NCBI RefSeq assembly: GCF_013359685.1
Contig: NZ_JABFMV010000011.1
Coordinates: 62,001 to 126,000, forward strand
DNA length: 64,000 nucleotides
Direction of reading: 5' to 3'
Source: Leifsonia sp. C5G2
Lineage (GTDB): Bacteria; Actinomycetota; Actinomycetes; Actinomycetales; Microbacteriaceae
In this document: piece after piece, positions 44,690-53,164 of the stretch
How the letters are laid out: every line of letters starts with the position of its first letter
How positions within the stretch are numbered: position 1 is the first letter of the stretch
The notes under the pieces: generated by a model
Seen by the model: only the letters and a program-made list of their open reading frames with translations
The model's database searches: none
What the model was told of the DNA's origin: nothing
Position numbers and translations under genes: made by a program

Positions 44690-46216
44690 ATGTCCTCGAC
44701 CAGCACGCTCCCCGTCCCCGCCGTCGCCCGCGCCGGCGCCCGCGGCTGGGCGGCGCTGGCCGTTCTCATGCTCCCGACGCTGCTGGTGTCGGTCGACAAC
44801 ACGGTGCTGAGCTTCGCGCTGCCGTCCATCTCCGAAGCGCTGCGGCCCACCGCGATCGGGATGCTGTGGATCGTCGACGTGTACCCGCTCGTGCTCGCCG
44901 GGCTGCTCGTGGCGATGGGCAGCCTCGGCGACCGCATCGGCCGCCGCCGGCTGCTGCTCGTCGGCGCCACCGGGTTCGCCGCCGTGTCGGCCCTCGCCGC
45001 GTTCGCGCCGACCGCCGAGTGGCTCGTCGGCGCCCGCGCCGCTCTCGGTGTGTTCGGCGCGATGCTCATGCCCTCGACCCTGTCGCTGCTGCGCAGCGTC
45101 TTCCTCGACCGGGAGCAGCGGCGGCTCGCGATCGCCATCTGGGCCTCCGGATTCGCGGCCGGGTCGGCGCTCGGCCCGATCGTCGGCGGCGTGCTGCTCG
45201 AGCACTTCTGGTGGGGGTCGGTGTTCCTGCTCGCGGTGCCCGTCCTCATCCCGCTGCTGGTGCTGGCGCCGCTGCTGGTGAAGGAGTCGCGCGACCCGGC
45301 TCCCGGCCCGGTGGATGCCGTGGGCATCCTGCTCTCGCTGCTCACGATGGCGCCCGTCGTCTACGGGATCAAGGTGCTGGCGGTCGACGGCTTCTCGCCG
45401 GTCGCGGTGGCGGCTATCGTGCTGGGCGTCGCGTCGGGCGCTCTGTTCGTCCGGCGGCAGCTGCGCAGGCCCCAGCCCATGCTCGACATGCGCCTGTTCA
45501 CGCGGCCGGCCTTCAGCGGGGCGATCGTGGTCAACCTGCTGAGCGTGATCTCGCTGGTGGGCTTCCTGTTCTTCGTGTCGCAGCACCTGCAGCTGGTGAT
45601 AGGGCTGTCGCCCCTCCAGTCCGGCCTCGTGCTGCTGCCCGGGCTCGCCACGATGATCGTGGCCGGGCTCGTGGTGGTGCCCGTCGCACGGCGCATCCGG
45701 CCCGGTGTGGTCATCGCCGGAGGCCTGATGCTCTCGGCCGCCGGTTACCTCCTCGTGGCGCTGACCGGCGGCGGGGCGCCGTGGGCCGTCCTGCTCGCGT
45801 CGTTCGTGCTCCTGGGCGCGGGCATCGGGGCTGCGGAGACGGTCTCGAACGAGCTCGTCATCTCGACCGCCCCCGCGGCGAAGGCCGGTGCAGCGTCCGC
45901 CGTCTCCGAGACGGCCTACGAGCTGGGTGCGGTGCTCGGGACGGCGATCCTCGGCACCATCATCACCGCCTCCTACCGGGCGGCGCTCGTCGTGCCCGCG
46001 GGCCTTTCTGCCGGGCAGGCGGACGCCGCGGGGGAGACCCTGGGCGGCGCCGTGACGGTGGCGGGCTCGCTGCCCGGGCCGCTCGCGGAGCAGCTGCTGG
46101 AGTCGGCGCGGGCCGCGTTCGACAGCGGCGTCGGCGTCACGGCCGTGATCGGTGTGGGGCTGGTCGCGACGGCGGCGATCGTGGCGCTCGTCACGCTGCG
46201 GCACGTGCGCTCCTGA
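44690..46216 (+). CDS. MFS transporter, DHA2 (14-TM) drug exporter type
   Basis: This 508-residue exporter has 14 predicted helices. Family motifs: DNTVLSFALPSISEAL in helix 1, LGDRIGRRRLLLVG (motif A) after helix 2, and a motif-C-like GFAAGSALGPIVGGVLLE in helix 5. It resembles SmvA/QacA-type multidrug exporters of quaternary ammonium compounds and dyes. Expression is probably controlled by the divergent TetR through the 28-bp palindrome that overlaps its promoter. Confidence 0.92.
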   Translation: MSSTSTLPVPAVARAGARGWAALAVLMLPTLLVSVDNTVLSFALPSISEALRPTAIGMLWIVDVYPLVLAGLLVAMGSLGDRIGRRRLLLVGATGFAAVSALAAFAPTAEWLVGARAALGVFGAMLMPSTLSLLRSVFLDREQRRLAIAIWASGFAAGSALGPIVGGVLLEHFWWGSVFLLAVPVLIPLLVLAPLLVKESRDPAPGPVDAVGILLSLLTMAPVVYGIKVLAVDGFSPVAVAAIVLGVASGALFVRRQLRRPQPMLDMRLFTRPAFSGAIVVNLLSVISLVGFLFFVSQHLQLVIGLSPLQSGLVLLPGLATMIVAGLVVVPVARRIRPGVVIAGGLMLSAAGYLLVALTGGGAPWAVLLASFVLLGAGIGAAETVSNELVISTAPAAKAGAASAVSETAYELGAVLGTAILGTIITASYRAALVVPAGLSAGQADAAGETLGGAVTVAGSLPGPLAEQLLESARAAFDSGVGVTAVIGVGLVATAAIVALVTLRHVRS

Positions 46217-46286
46217 CGCCGCGGCGTCGTGTGCGCGGCGATAGGGTTGCTGTACCGAATCGATCGCCGACCACCGCAGGAGTGCC

Positions 46287-47342
46287 ATGTCCCGTTCCGT
46301 CAAGCTCGCCGTCATCCCGGGCGACGGGATCGGTCCAGAGGTCATCGCCGAAGCGGTCAAGGTGCTCGACGCGGCGACGTCAGGCAGCGGCCTGTCGTTC
46401 GAGAAGACGCACTTCTCGCTCGGCGCCGACCGCTACCTCGCCACCGGCGACGTGCTGACCGACGACGACCTGGCGGCGATCGCCGGCCACGACGCCATCC
46501 TGCTCGGCGCCGTCGGCGGCAAGCCCGGCGACCCGCGCCTCGCGGGCGCGAACATCGAGCGCGGGCTGCTGCTGAAGCTCCGGTTCTCCCTCGACCACTA
46601 CGTCAACCTGCGGCCGACCACGCTCTTCCCGGGCATCGCGAGCCCGCTCGCCGCTCCGGGCGAGGTCGACTTCGTCGTGGTGCGCGAGGGCACGGAGGGG
46701 CCGTACGTCGGCAACGGCGGCGCCATCCGGCAGGGCACCCCCCACGAGATCGCCAACGAGGTCTCGGTCAACACCGCCTTCGGCGTCGAGCGCGTGGTCC
46801 GGTACGCCTTCGAGCAGGCCGAGCAGCGGCGCAAGAAGCTGACCCTCGTGCACAAGACCAACGTGCTGACCTTCGCCGGCGGGCTCTGGAAGCGGATCGT
46901 GGATGCGGTGGCGGCCGAGCACCCCGATGTGGCGGTCGACTACCTCCACGTCGATGCGGCGACGATCTTCCTGGTGACGGATCCTGCTAGATTCGATGTG
47001 ATCGTCACGGACAACCTCTTCGGCGACATCCTCACCGACCTCGCGGCCGCGATCAGCGGCGGCATCGGGCTGGCGGCCTCGGGCAACATCAACCCGGCCG
47101 GGGCCTTCCCGAGCATGTTCGAGCCGGTTCACGGATCGGCTCCGGACATCGCCGGCCAGCAGAAGGCCGACCCCACCGCCGCGATCCTCTCCACGGCCCT
47201 CCTCCTCCGCCACCTCGGCGAGAGGGAGCTCGCCGGGCGGGTCGAGCAGGCGGTGACCGCCGACCTCGCCGCCCGCACGGGCGCGTCCCGCTCCACCTCG
47301 GAGATCGGGGACGCGATCGCCGCCCGGGTGGCGCAGAATTGA
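46287..47342 (+). CDS. leuB: 3-isopropylmalate dehydrogenase
   Basis: This 351-residue NAD-dependent decarboxylating dehydrogenase is the third step of leucine synthesis. Motifs: [18 protein letters not shown] at the start, [13 protein letters not shown], the lysine in VHKTNVLTF, the metal site [20 protein letters not shown] and the NAD loop [19 protein letters not shown] at 46242-46247 could be its -10. ilvE follows 24 nt downstream, so the two form a small operon. Confidence 0.96.
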   Translation: MSRSVKLAVIPGDGIGPEVIAEAVKVLDAATSGSGLSFEKTHFSLGADRYLATGDVLTDDDLAAIAGHDAILLGAVGGKPGDPRLAGANIERGLLLKLRFSLDHYVNLRPTTLFPGIASPLAAPGEVDFVVVREGTEGPYVGNGGAIRQGTPHEIANEVSVNTAFGVERVVRYAFEQAEQRRKKLTLVHKTNVLTFAGGLWKRIVDAVAAEHPDVAVDYLHVDAATIFLVTDPARFDVIVTDNLFGDILTDLAAAISGGIGLAASGNINPAGAFPSMFEPVHGSAPDIAGQQKADPTAAILSTALLLRHLGERELAGRVEQAVTADLAARTGASRSTSEIGDAIAARVAQN

Positions 47343-47366
47343 TTCACCGTCGCGCAAAGGACTGAC

Positions 47367-48497
47367 ATGACCTCGACCAGCATCAACCTCACCACCGGAC
47401 CCACCGAGACCTCGGGCCTGCTCTGGAACGTCACCCGCAACGAGGCGGCGCGCGATGCCGCCGCCCGGGCGGAGATCCTCGCCAACCCCGGTTTCGGCAA
47501 CTACTTCACCGACCACATGGTCGACATCTGCTGGTCCGCGAAGGGCGGGTGGCACCGCCCTCGCGTCTCGCCGTACGGCCCGATCCAGCTCGAGCCCTCG
47601 GCCGCGGTGTTCCACTACGCGCAGGAGATCTTCGAGGGCCTCAAGGCGTACCGGCACGAGGACGGCTCGATCCGCACCTTCCGCCCGGAGGCCAACGCCG
47701 CCCGCATGCAGCGGTCGGCGTACCGCCTCGCGCTGCCCGAGCTGCCGGTCGAGCACTTCCTCGACTCGCTGAAGCAGCTCATCGCGGTCGACGGCGACTG
47801 GGTGCCGGAGGCGCCCGAGACGAGCCTCTACCTGCGCCCGTTCATGTTCGCCAAGGAGGCCTTCCTGGGGGTCCGCCCGGCCAATAAGGTCGCGTACTAC
47901 CTCATCGCGAGCCCGGCGGGCGCCTACTTCCCGAGCGGCGTGGCCCCGGTGTCCATCTGGCTCTCCGACCGCTGGTCGCGCGCGGGCAAGGGCGGCACCG
48001 GCGCCGCCAAGACCGGCGGGAACTACGCGTCGAGCCTGCTGCCGCAGGCGGAGGCGTACGAGCACGGCTGCGCCCAGGTGCTCTTCCTCGACTCGGTGGA
48101 GGGCAAGTACCTCGAAGAGCTCGGCGGCATGAACGTCGTGCTCGTCTACAAGGACGGCACCCTCGTGACCCCGGAGTCGGACAGCATCCTCGAGGGCATC
48201 ACGCTCGACTCCGTGCTGCAGCTCGCCCGCGACCGCGGCCACAAGGTCGAGCGCCGCAAGGTGACGATCGACGAGTGGCGCGACGGGGTGGAGTCCGGGG
48301 ACATCGTCGAGGTGTTCGCCTGCGGCACCGCCGCGGTGATCACGCCGATCGGCGAGCTGAAGTCCGACACTTTCACGGTCGGCGACATCACCGCCCCTCC
48401 GGGCGAGCTCACCATGTCGCTGCGCCAGGAGCTGACCGACATCCAGTACGGCCGCGCCCACGACCGCCACAACTGGATGTACCGCCTCGACGCGTAG
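47367..48497 (+). CDS. ilvE: Branched-chain amino acid aminotransferase
   Basis: This 376-residue class IV aminotransferase uses PLP to make the last step of valine, leucine and isoleucine synthesis. Motifs: [16 protein letters not shown], the PLP lysine region in [16 protein letters not shown], and [15 protein letters not shown] for cofactor phosphate binding. AAAGGA precedes ATG 47367. It is the last gene of the branched-chain block. Confidence 0.96.
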   Translation: MTSTSINLTTGPTETSGLLWNVTRNEAARDAAARAEILANPGFGNYFTDHMVDICWSAKGGWHRPRVSPYGPIQLEPSAAVFHYAQEIFEGLKAYRHEDGSIRTFRPEANAARMQRSAYRLALPELPVEHFLDSLKQLIAVDGDWVPEAPETSLYLRPFMFAKEAFLGVRPANKVAYYLIASPAGAYFPSGVAPVSIWLSDRWSRAGKGGTGAAKTGGNYASSLLPQAEAYEHGCAQVLFLDSVEGKYLEELGGMNVVLVYKDGTLVTPESDSILEGITLDSVLQLARDRGHKVERRKVTIDEWRDGVESGDIVEVFACGTAAVITPIGELKSDTFTVGDITAPPGELTMSLRQELTDIQYGRAHDRHNWMYRLDA

Positions 48498-48504
48498 CCC
48501 GCGC

Positions 48505-48560
48505 GAGGTGCTCGTCGTTGCGCCCGACACCGCGCAGGGCGGAACAACGACGAGCACCTC
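48505..48560. repeat. Intergenic inverted repeat E (16-bp perfect arms)
   Basis: GAGGTGCTCGTCGTTG (48505-48520) pairs perfectly with 48545-48560. An inner CGCCC/GGGCG extends the stem after a small bulge. Unlike A-D it lies between two genes of the same direction (ilvE and the ketopantoate reductase gene), so it probably ends the leuB-ilvE transcript. Confidence 0.75.
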
Positions 48561-48604
48561 GGCGGCGAACGCCGTGAGGCGCACGGGAGCGAGAGGAGCG
48601 ACCG

Positions 48605-49486
48605 GTGACGGACGAGGATGACGAAGTGTTCGCGGTCGTCGGCCCGGGGGCGGTCGGCGGTCTGTTCGCCTGGCTGCTGCAGCGGGCCGGGCACGAGGTC
48701 GTCGCGGTGGGGAGGCCGGGCACCGTGGAGGCCATTCGCCGCGACGGCATCGAGGTGCGCAGCGAGCAATTCGGCGACGGCGTGCAGCGCATCCGGGCCG
48801 AGACCGAGGTGCCGGCGGGTGCACATGTGATCGTCGCGACCAAGGCCTACGGGCTGGCCGACGTGCTTCCCGGGATCGCCGCCGCACGGCCGGCGGAGGT
48901 CGTGTCGTTCCTCAACGGGATCGAGCACATGGCGCCGCTGCGCGACGCGCTTCCCGGGGTCCCGGTGGCGGGCGCGTCGGTCGCGGTGTCGGCGCTGCGC
49001 GCCTCCGCGACGGTGATCGACCACCGCAGCCCGTTCGTCCGGATCGAGGCGCCGGAGATTGCGGCGGAGTCCGCCGCCGTCCGAGCTCTGGCCGATGCCG
49101 GTCCGAGCGTGCGCATCGGCGGGACCGAGGCGGAGGTGCTCTGGGCCAAGTTCCGGCTGCTCGCCGCGCTCGCCCTGCTGACGTCGTATTGGCGTCAGCC
49201 GGCCGGTGCCGCCCTCAGCGAGGATCCCGAGCTCACCGAGGCGGTCGTGTCAGAGATCGTCGCCTGCTCGGCGGCCGAGGGCGTCCCCGTTGCGGAGCTC
49301 GACCTGGTGCGCGCGCTCCGCAGCGTCCCCGGCGGGATGCGCACGTCGCTGCAGGAGGACCTGGCCGCAGGCGCACCGAGCGAGCTCGACGCGCTCGGCG
49401 GCGCGCTGCTGCGCGTCGGGGAGCGGCACGGCATCCCGACCCCGGCCATCGCCCGGATCGTCGCGGCGCTGAGCGCGGCCGACTGA
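48605..49486 (+). CDS. Ketopantoate reductase (2-dehydropantoate 2-reductase) family protein
   Basis: This is a 293-residue NADPH enzyme. The nucleotide motif is VVGPGAVGGLFAWLLQRAGH; the catalytic-type lysine lies in WAKFRLLAALALLTSY and the segment VVSFLNGIEHMAPLRD matches the ApbA/PanE family. Several paralogues often occur, so a role in pantothenate synthesis is not certain. GTG 48605 follows GAGAGGAGCG. The last 14 bp and stop are tandemly duplicated. Confidence 0.82.
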   Translation: MTDEDDEVFAVVGPGAVGGLFAWLLQRAGHEVVAVGRPGTVEAIRRDGIEVRSEQFGDGVQRIRAETEVPAGAHVIVATKAYGLADVLPGIAAARPAEVVSFLNGIEHMAPLRDALPGVPVAGASVAVSALRASATVIDHRSPFVRIEAPEIAAESAAVRALADAGPSVRIGGTEAEVLWAKFRLLAALALLTSYWRQPAGAALSEDPELTEAVVSEIVACSAAEGVPVAELDLVRALRSVPGGMRTSLQEDLAAGAPSELDALGGALLRVGERHGIPTPAIARIVAALSAAD

Positions 49487-49498
49487 GCGCGGCCGACT
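49471..49498 (+). repeat. 14-bp tandem duplication across the stop codon
   Basis: GAGCGCGGCCGACT occurs twice in a row, at 49471-49484 and 49485-49498. The first copy encodes the end of the ketopantoate reductase (SAAD) and contributes the first base of its stop. The second is non-coding and lies just before the promoter of the next gene. Confidence 0.8.
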
Positions 49499-49517
49499 GA
49501 CCCCGCACCCGCAGCGG

Positions 49518-49523
49518 TAGGCT
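49518..49523 (+). promoter_or_regulatory. -10 element of the FAH-family gene (leaderless)
   Basis: TAGGCT ends 7 nt before GTG 49531, which predicts a leaderless transcript. Confidence 0.4.
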
Positions 49524-49530
49524 CGGACGC

Positions 49531-50316
49531 GTGAAGATCGCACGATTCAGCCACACCCGCGACGGCCAGTCCACCCCCGCCATCGACTACGGCATCGTCG
49601 ACGAGGACGCCCTCGTCGTCCTCGCGGGCGACCCGATGTTCACCGGTTTCGACACGACGGGGGAGCGCATCCCGCTCGGCAAGGTCGGCTCGCTGCTCGC
49701 GCCGGTCATCCCGCGGTCGAAGGTCGTCGCGGTCGGCAAGAACTACCGCGAGCACGCCGCCGAGATGGGCGGCGAGGCGCCGGGGGAGCCGCTGCTGTTC
49801 CTGAAGCCGAACACCGCGGTCATCGGCCTTGGCGACGCGATCGTCGTCCCGCCGCAGTCCGAGCGGGTCGACTACGAGGGCGAGCTCGCCGTCGTCATCG
49901 GGAAGATCGCCCGCAACGTGCGGGCGGAGGACGCCGCGGAGCACATCTTCGGCTACACCGTCGCCAACGACGTCACCGCGCGCGACCTGCAGGAGAAGGA
50001 CGGCCAGTGGACGCGCGCGAAGGGCTTCGACACCTTCTGCCCGCTCGGCCCCGTGATCGAGACCGAGCTCTCGCCCAGCGCGGTGCTCCGCACCCGCCTG
50101 AACGGCGAGCTCAAGCAGGAGGCGCCGATCTCGGACATGGTGCACGACATCCCGTCGATCATCGCCTACGCCTCCAGCGTCTTCACGCTGCTGCCGGGGG
50201 ACGTCATCCTGACCGGGACGCCGTCCGGGATCGGCCCGATGAAGGCGGGCGACACGGTGGAGGTCGAGGTGGACGGCGTCGGCTCACTCGTCAACCCGGT
50301 GCGCGCCCCGAAGTAG
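49531..50316 (+). CDS. Fumarylacetoacetate hydrolase family protein
   Basis: This 261-residue protein has an N-terminal cap and a C-terminal FAH barrel. Metal ligands are seen in DYEGELAVVIGK (E-x-E) and FGYTVANDVTARDLQ (D). KNYREHAAEMG and ILTGTPSGIGPMKAGD are also hallmarks. Members hydrolyse or decarboxylate beta-keto acids, for example oxaloacetate decarboxylase FAHD1-like. The exact substrate is unknown. GTG 49531 is preceded by a -10 element and no ribosome site. Confidence 0.88.
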   Translation: MKIARFSHTRDGQSTPAIDYGIVDEDALVVLAGDPMFTGFDTTGERIPLGKVGSLLAPVIPRSKVVAVGKNYREHAAEMGGEAPGEPLLFLKPNTAVIGLGDAIVVPPQSERVDYEGELAVVIGKIARNVRAEDAAEHIFGYTVANDVTARDLQEKDGQWTRAKGFDTFCPLGPVIETELSPSAVLRTRLNGELKQEAPISDMVHDIPSIIAYASSVFTLLPGDVILTGTPSGIGPMKAGDTVEVEVDGVGSLVNPVRAPK

Positions 50317-50340
50317 TCCGGCCGGGAGCATCCCGGCCGG

Positions 50341-50346
50341 TAGAAT
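50341..50346 (+). promoter_or_regulatory. -10 element of gltX
   Basis: TAGAAT ends 9 nt before ATG 50356, giving a leader of at most a few nucleotides. Confidence 0.45.
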
Positions 50347-50355
50347 CGCGGATGT

Positions 50356-51873
50356 ATGTCTGACTCGATCGCTCATCCCTTCTCCACCGCCACGGGCGCC
50401 GACGTGCGCGTGCGGTTCTGCCCGTCCCCGACCGGCACGCCCCACGTCGGCCTGATCCGCACGGCGCTGTTCAACTGGGCGTACGCCCGGCACACCGGCG
50501 GCAAGCTGATCTTCCGCATCGAGGACACCGACGCCGCGCGTGACAGCGAGGAGAGCTACGAGATGATCCTCGACGCCCTCCGCTGGCTGCGGCTCGACTG
50601 GGACGAGGGCATCGACGTCGGCGGCCCCGACGGCCCGTATCGGCAGTCGCAGCGCTACGACATCTACCGCGCCCTGATCGCGCGGCTGGTCGAGTCGGGC
50701 CACATCTACGAGAGCTTCGCGACGGCCGAGGAGATCGAGGCGCGCAACGTCTCGCTCGGCCGCGACCCGAAGCTCGGCTACGACAACTTCGAGCGCGACC
50801 TGACCGACGAGCAGAAGGCCGCGTACCGCGCCGAGGGCCGACAGCCGGCGCTGCGCCTGCGCGTGCCGGACGACGACCTGAGCTTCGACGACCTCGTGCG
50901 CGGCGAGATCACCTTCAAGGCCGGGTCGTTCAGCGACTTCGTCGTGGTGCGCCCGAACGGTCACCCGCTGTACACGTTCGTGAACCCGGTCGACGATGCC
51001 CTCATGGGCATCACGCACGTGCTCCGCGGCGAGGACCTGCTGTCCTCCACCCCCCGGCAGATCGCGCTGTACCACGCGCTGATCGACGCCGGCGTGACCA
51101 CGTTCGTGCCGCGCTTCGGCCACCTCCCGTACGTCATGGGCGAGGGCAACAAGAAGCTGTCGAAGCGCGACCCCGAGTCGAACCTGTTCCATCACCGCGA
51201 CCGCGGGTTCATCCCCGAGGGCCTGGTGAACTACCTGGCCCTGCTCGGCTGGTCGCTCACCCACGACCGCGACATCTTCTCGCTGCCGGAGATGGTGGCC
51301 GCGTTCGACGTGAAGGATGTGAACCCCAACCCGGCGCGCTTCGACCTGAAGAAGGCGGAGTCGATCAACGGCGACCACATCCGGTTGCTGGATGTCGCCG
51401 ACTTCGCCGAGCGCACCATCCCGTACCTGACCAGGGCCGGTGTGGTGCAGGAGCCGCTGACGCCCGCACAGCGCGAGGTGTTGGCGAAGGCCGCACCGCT
51501 GGTGCAGGAGCGTGTGCAACTGCTCGGCGAGACGCCGGGGATGCTCGGCTTCCTGTTCACCGACGCCGCCTCGCTGGTCGTCGAGGACGACGCGCGCGCG
51601 TCCCTGCCCGCGAACGCGGGCGAGGTGCTCGCCGCCTCCCTCGGCGCGCTCGAGCTCGTGCCCGAGTCGGAGTGGACGCACGACGCCATCGAGACCGCGC
51701 TGCGGGAGGCGCTCGTGGAGGGCCTCGGGCTGAAGCCGCGGGTCGCGTTCGGGCCGCTCCGGGTGGCGCTGTCGGGCCGCCGCGTGTCGCCTCCGCTGTT
51801 CGAGTCGATGGAGATCCTCGGCAAGCCCGAGACCATCGCCCGCCTCGACCGCCTGTCGGCGTCGCTCGGGTAA
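50356..51873 (+). CDS. gltX: Glutamyl-tRNA synthetase
   Basis: This 505-residue class I aminoacyl-tRNA synthetase has the HIGH-like motif [18 protein letters not shown] near residue 20, [15 protein letters not shown], and the KMSKS-like loop [11 protein letters not shown] near residue 266. The C-terminal anticodon-binding helical domain is complete ([20 protein letters not shown]). Actinobacteria usually lack GlnRS, so this enzyme probably also charges tRNA-Gln with Glu for the GatCAB route. A tRNA-Gln gene lies 1 kb downstream. Confidence 0.96.
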   Translation: MSDSIAHPFSTATGADVRVRFCPSPTGTPHVGLIRTALFNWAYARHTGGKLIFRIEDTDAARDSEESYEMILDALRWLRLDWDEGIDVGGPDGPYRQSQRYDIYRALIARLVESGHIYESFATAEEIEARNVSLGRDPKLGYDNFERDLTDEQKAAYRAEGRQPALRLRVPDDDLSFDDLVRGEITFKAGSFSDFVVVRPNGHPLYTFVNPVDDALMGITHVLRGEDLLSSTPRQIALYHALIDAGVTTFVPRFGHLPYVMGEGNKKLSKRDPESNLFHHRDRGFIPEGLVNYLALLGWSLTHDRDIFSLPEMVAAFDVKDVNPNPARFDLKKAESINGDHIRLLDVADFAERTIPYLTRAGVVQEPLTPAQREVLAKAAPLVQERVQLLGETPGMLGFLFTDAASLVVEDDARASLPANAGEVLAASLGALELVPESEWTHDAIETALREALVEGLGLKPRVAFGPLRVALSGRRVSPPLFESMEILGKPETIARLDRLSASLG

Positions 51874-51878
51874 CGGCC

Positions 51879-52838
51879 ATGACCGGGGAGGCGTCGCCGC
51901 TGGACGCATCGTACGAGGTGGTCGTCGTCGGCGGGGGTCCCGCCGGGCTGTCGACCGCGCTGAACCTGGCCAGGGCCCGCCGGCGCGTGCTCGTCGTAGA
52001 CGGCAACCGCCCCCGGCACGCGGCCACGCTGCGCGCGCACGGGTTCCTCACGCGCGACGGGGTGTCCCCGCTCGACCTGCGCCGGATGGGCCGGGAGGAG
52101 GTCGACGCGTACGACAACGCGACCGTGGTGTTCGCCCAGGTCTCCGGGCTGGCCGTCGAGGGCTCCGGCTTCCGGGTGACCGGCCGCGGCGTGCGCGGCG
52201 GCGCCGACATCGACGTCACCGCCGACACCGTGGTCATCGCGACCGGCGTGACCGAGGCGATGCCCGCTATCCCGAGCCTGCGCGCGTACTACGGCACCCA
52301 GCTGCACAGCTGTGTCGAGTGCGACGGCTACGAGGAGGCCGGCCGGCCTCTCGCGCTGATCGGCGAGACCGACGACCTCGCCGAGCGGGCACTGCTGCTG
52401 ACCCAGTGGACGGACGACCTGATCGTCTTCACGAACGGCGCCGGTCGTGTGACGGAGGACGAGGAGCGCGCCCTCGGCCGGCTCGGTGTCGGCGTCGAGC
52501 GCCGCCGCATCGACGACGTCGTGGGCGAGAAAGGCGTCATGACCGGCGTCCGGCTCGACGACGGGACGGTCGTCCCGCGCGCCGGCGGTTTCCTCCGTCC
52601 GGTGTGGTCGCCGGCCCTCGGCTTCGCCGACGCCCTCGACCTCGACCGCGACGAGGAGGGCTACCTCGTGACCGACCGGCACGGCCGCACGTCCCTCCCC
52701 GGCGTGTACGCGGCGGGGGAGACCACGGCACCCGGACCGCAGCAGCTCATCGTCGCCGCGGGCGCCGGAGCGACGGTCGCCGCCGCGGTCAACCGGGACC
52801 TGATCGGGCTTGCTCTGGACGACGCCGCCGTTTTGTAG
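51879..52838 (+). CDS. Thioredoxin reductase-like FAD/NAD(P) oxidoreductase
   Basis: This is a 319-residue flavoprotein. FAD motif VVVVGGGPAGLSTALNLARA is at residues about 13-32; a redox-type CVECDGY is at about 146-152, in the place of the TrxR CxxC. The C-terminal FAD motif is LPGVYAAGETTAPGPQQL. The NADPH motif (ALIGETDDLAERALLL) departs from the usual GGGDSA, so cofactor use may differ. It is one of the NAD(P)/FAD oxidoreductases of the TrxB superfamily, not necessarily thioredoxin-specific. Starts 5 nt after gltX. Confidence 0.85.
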   Translation: MTGEASPLDASYEVVVVGGGPAGLSTALNLARARRRVLVVDGNRPRHAATLRAHGFLTRDGVSPLDLRRMGREEVDAYDNATVVFAQVSGLAVEGSGFRVTGRGVRGGADIDVTADTVVIATGVTEAMPAIPSLRAYYGTQLHSCVECDGYEEAGRPLALIGETDDLAERALLLTQWTDDLIVFTNGAGRVTEDEERALGRLGVGVERRRIDDVVGEKGVMTGVRLDDGTVVPRAGGFLRPVWSPALGFADALDLDRDEEGYLVTDRHGRTSLPGVYAAGETTAPGPQQLIVAAGAGATVAAAVNRDLIGLALDDAAVL

Positions 52839-52856
52839 TCCGGCCTGCGGGTAGGC

Positions 52857-52862
52857 TAGAGT
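52857..52862 (+). promoter_or_regulatory. -10 element for tRNA-Gln
   Basis: TAGAGT, with TTGTAG (52833-52838) 18 bp upstream as a -35. The -35 overlaps the stop of the preceding gene. Predicted start about 27 nt before the tRNA. Confidence 0.5.
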
Positions 52863-52895
52863 TGGTTCTCGTGCCCGGGCCGCGGTTCGGAGCAG

Positions 52896-52967
52896 TGGGG
52901 TATGGTGTAATTGGCAACACGGCTGATTCTGGTTCAGTTGTTCTTGGTTCGAGTCCAGGTACCCCAG
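52896..52967 (+). tRNA. tRNA-Gln(CTG)
   Basis: Acceptor TGGGGTA pairs with TACCCCA; the anticodon loop TTCTGGT gives anticodon CTG; the T-loop is GTTCGAGTC. Discriminator base G at 52967. CCA is not encoded (the genome reads CAG). Confidence 0.95.
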
Positions 52968-53164
52968 CAGTAAAAGCATCGGAGATCTGACGCTCTCAGC
53001 CGTCGGATCCGGGCAGTCCCGGCATCGTGCGGTCGTGCGGCGGCTGTCGTTCTGCGTACAAGAACGATCGAGTCGCGACCGGAAGGATGCGCGGCCCAGT
53101 ACGGTAGACGCGTGATACCGAGCCAGCGATGGTCGAGTCCTGCAACCGCCGGAGGAGCCGCCTG

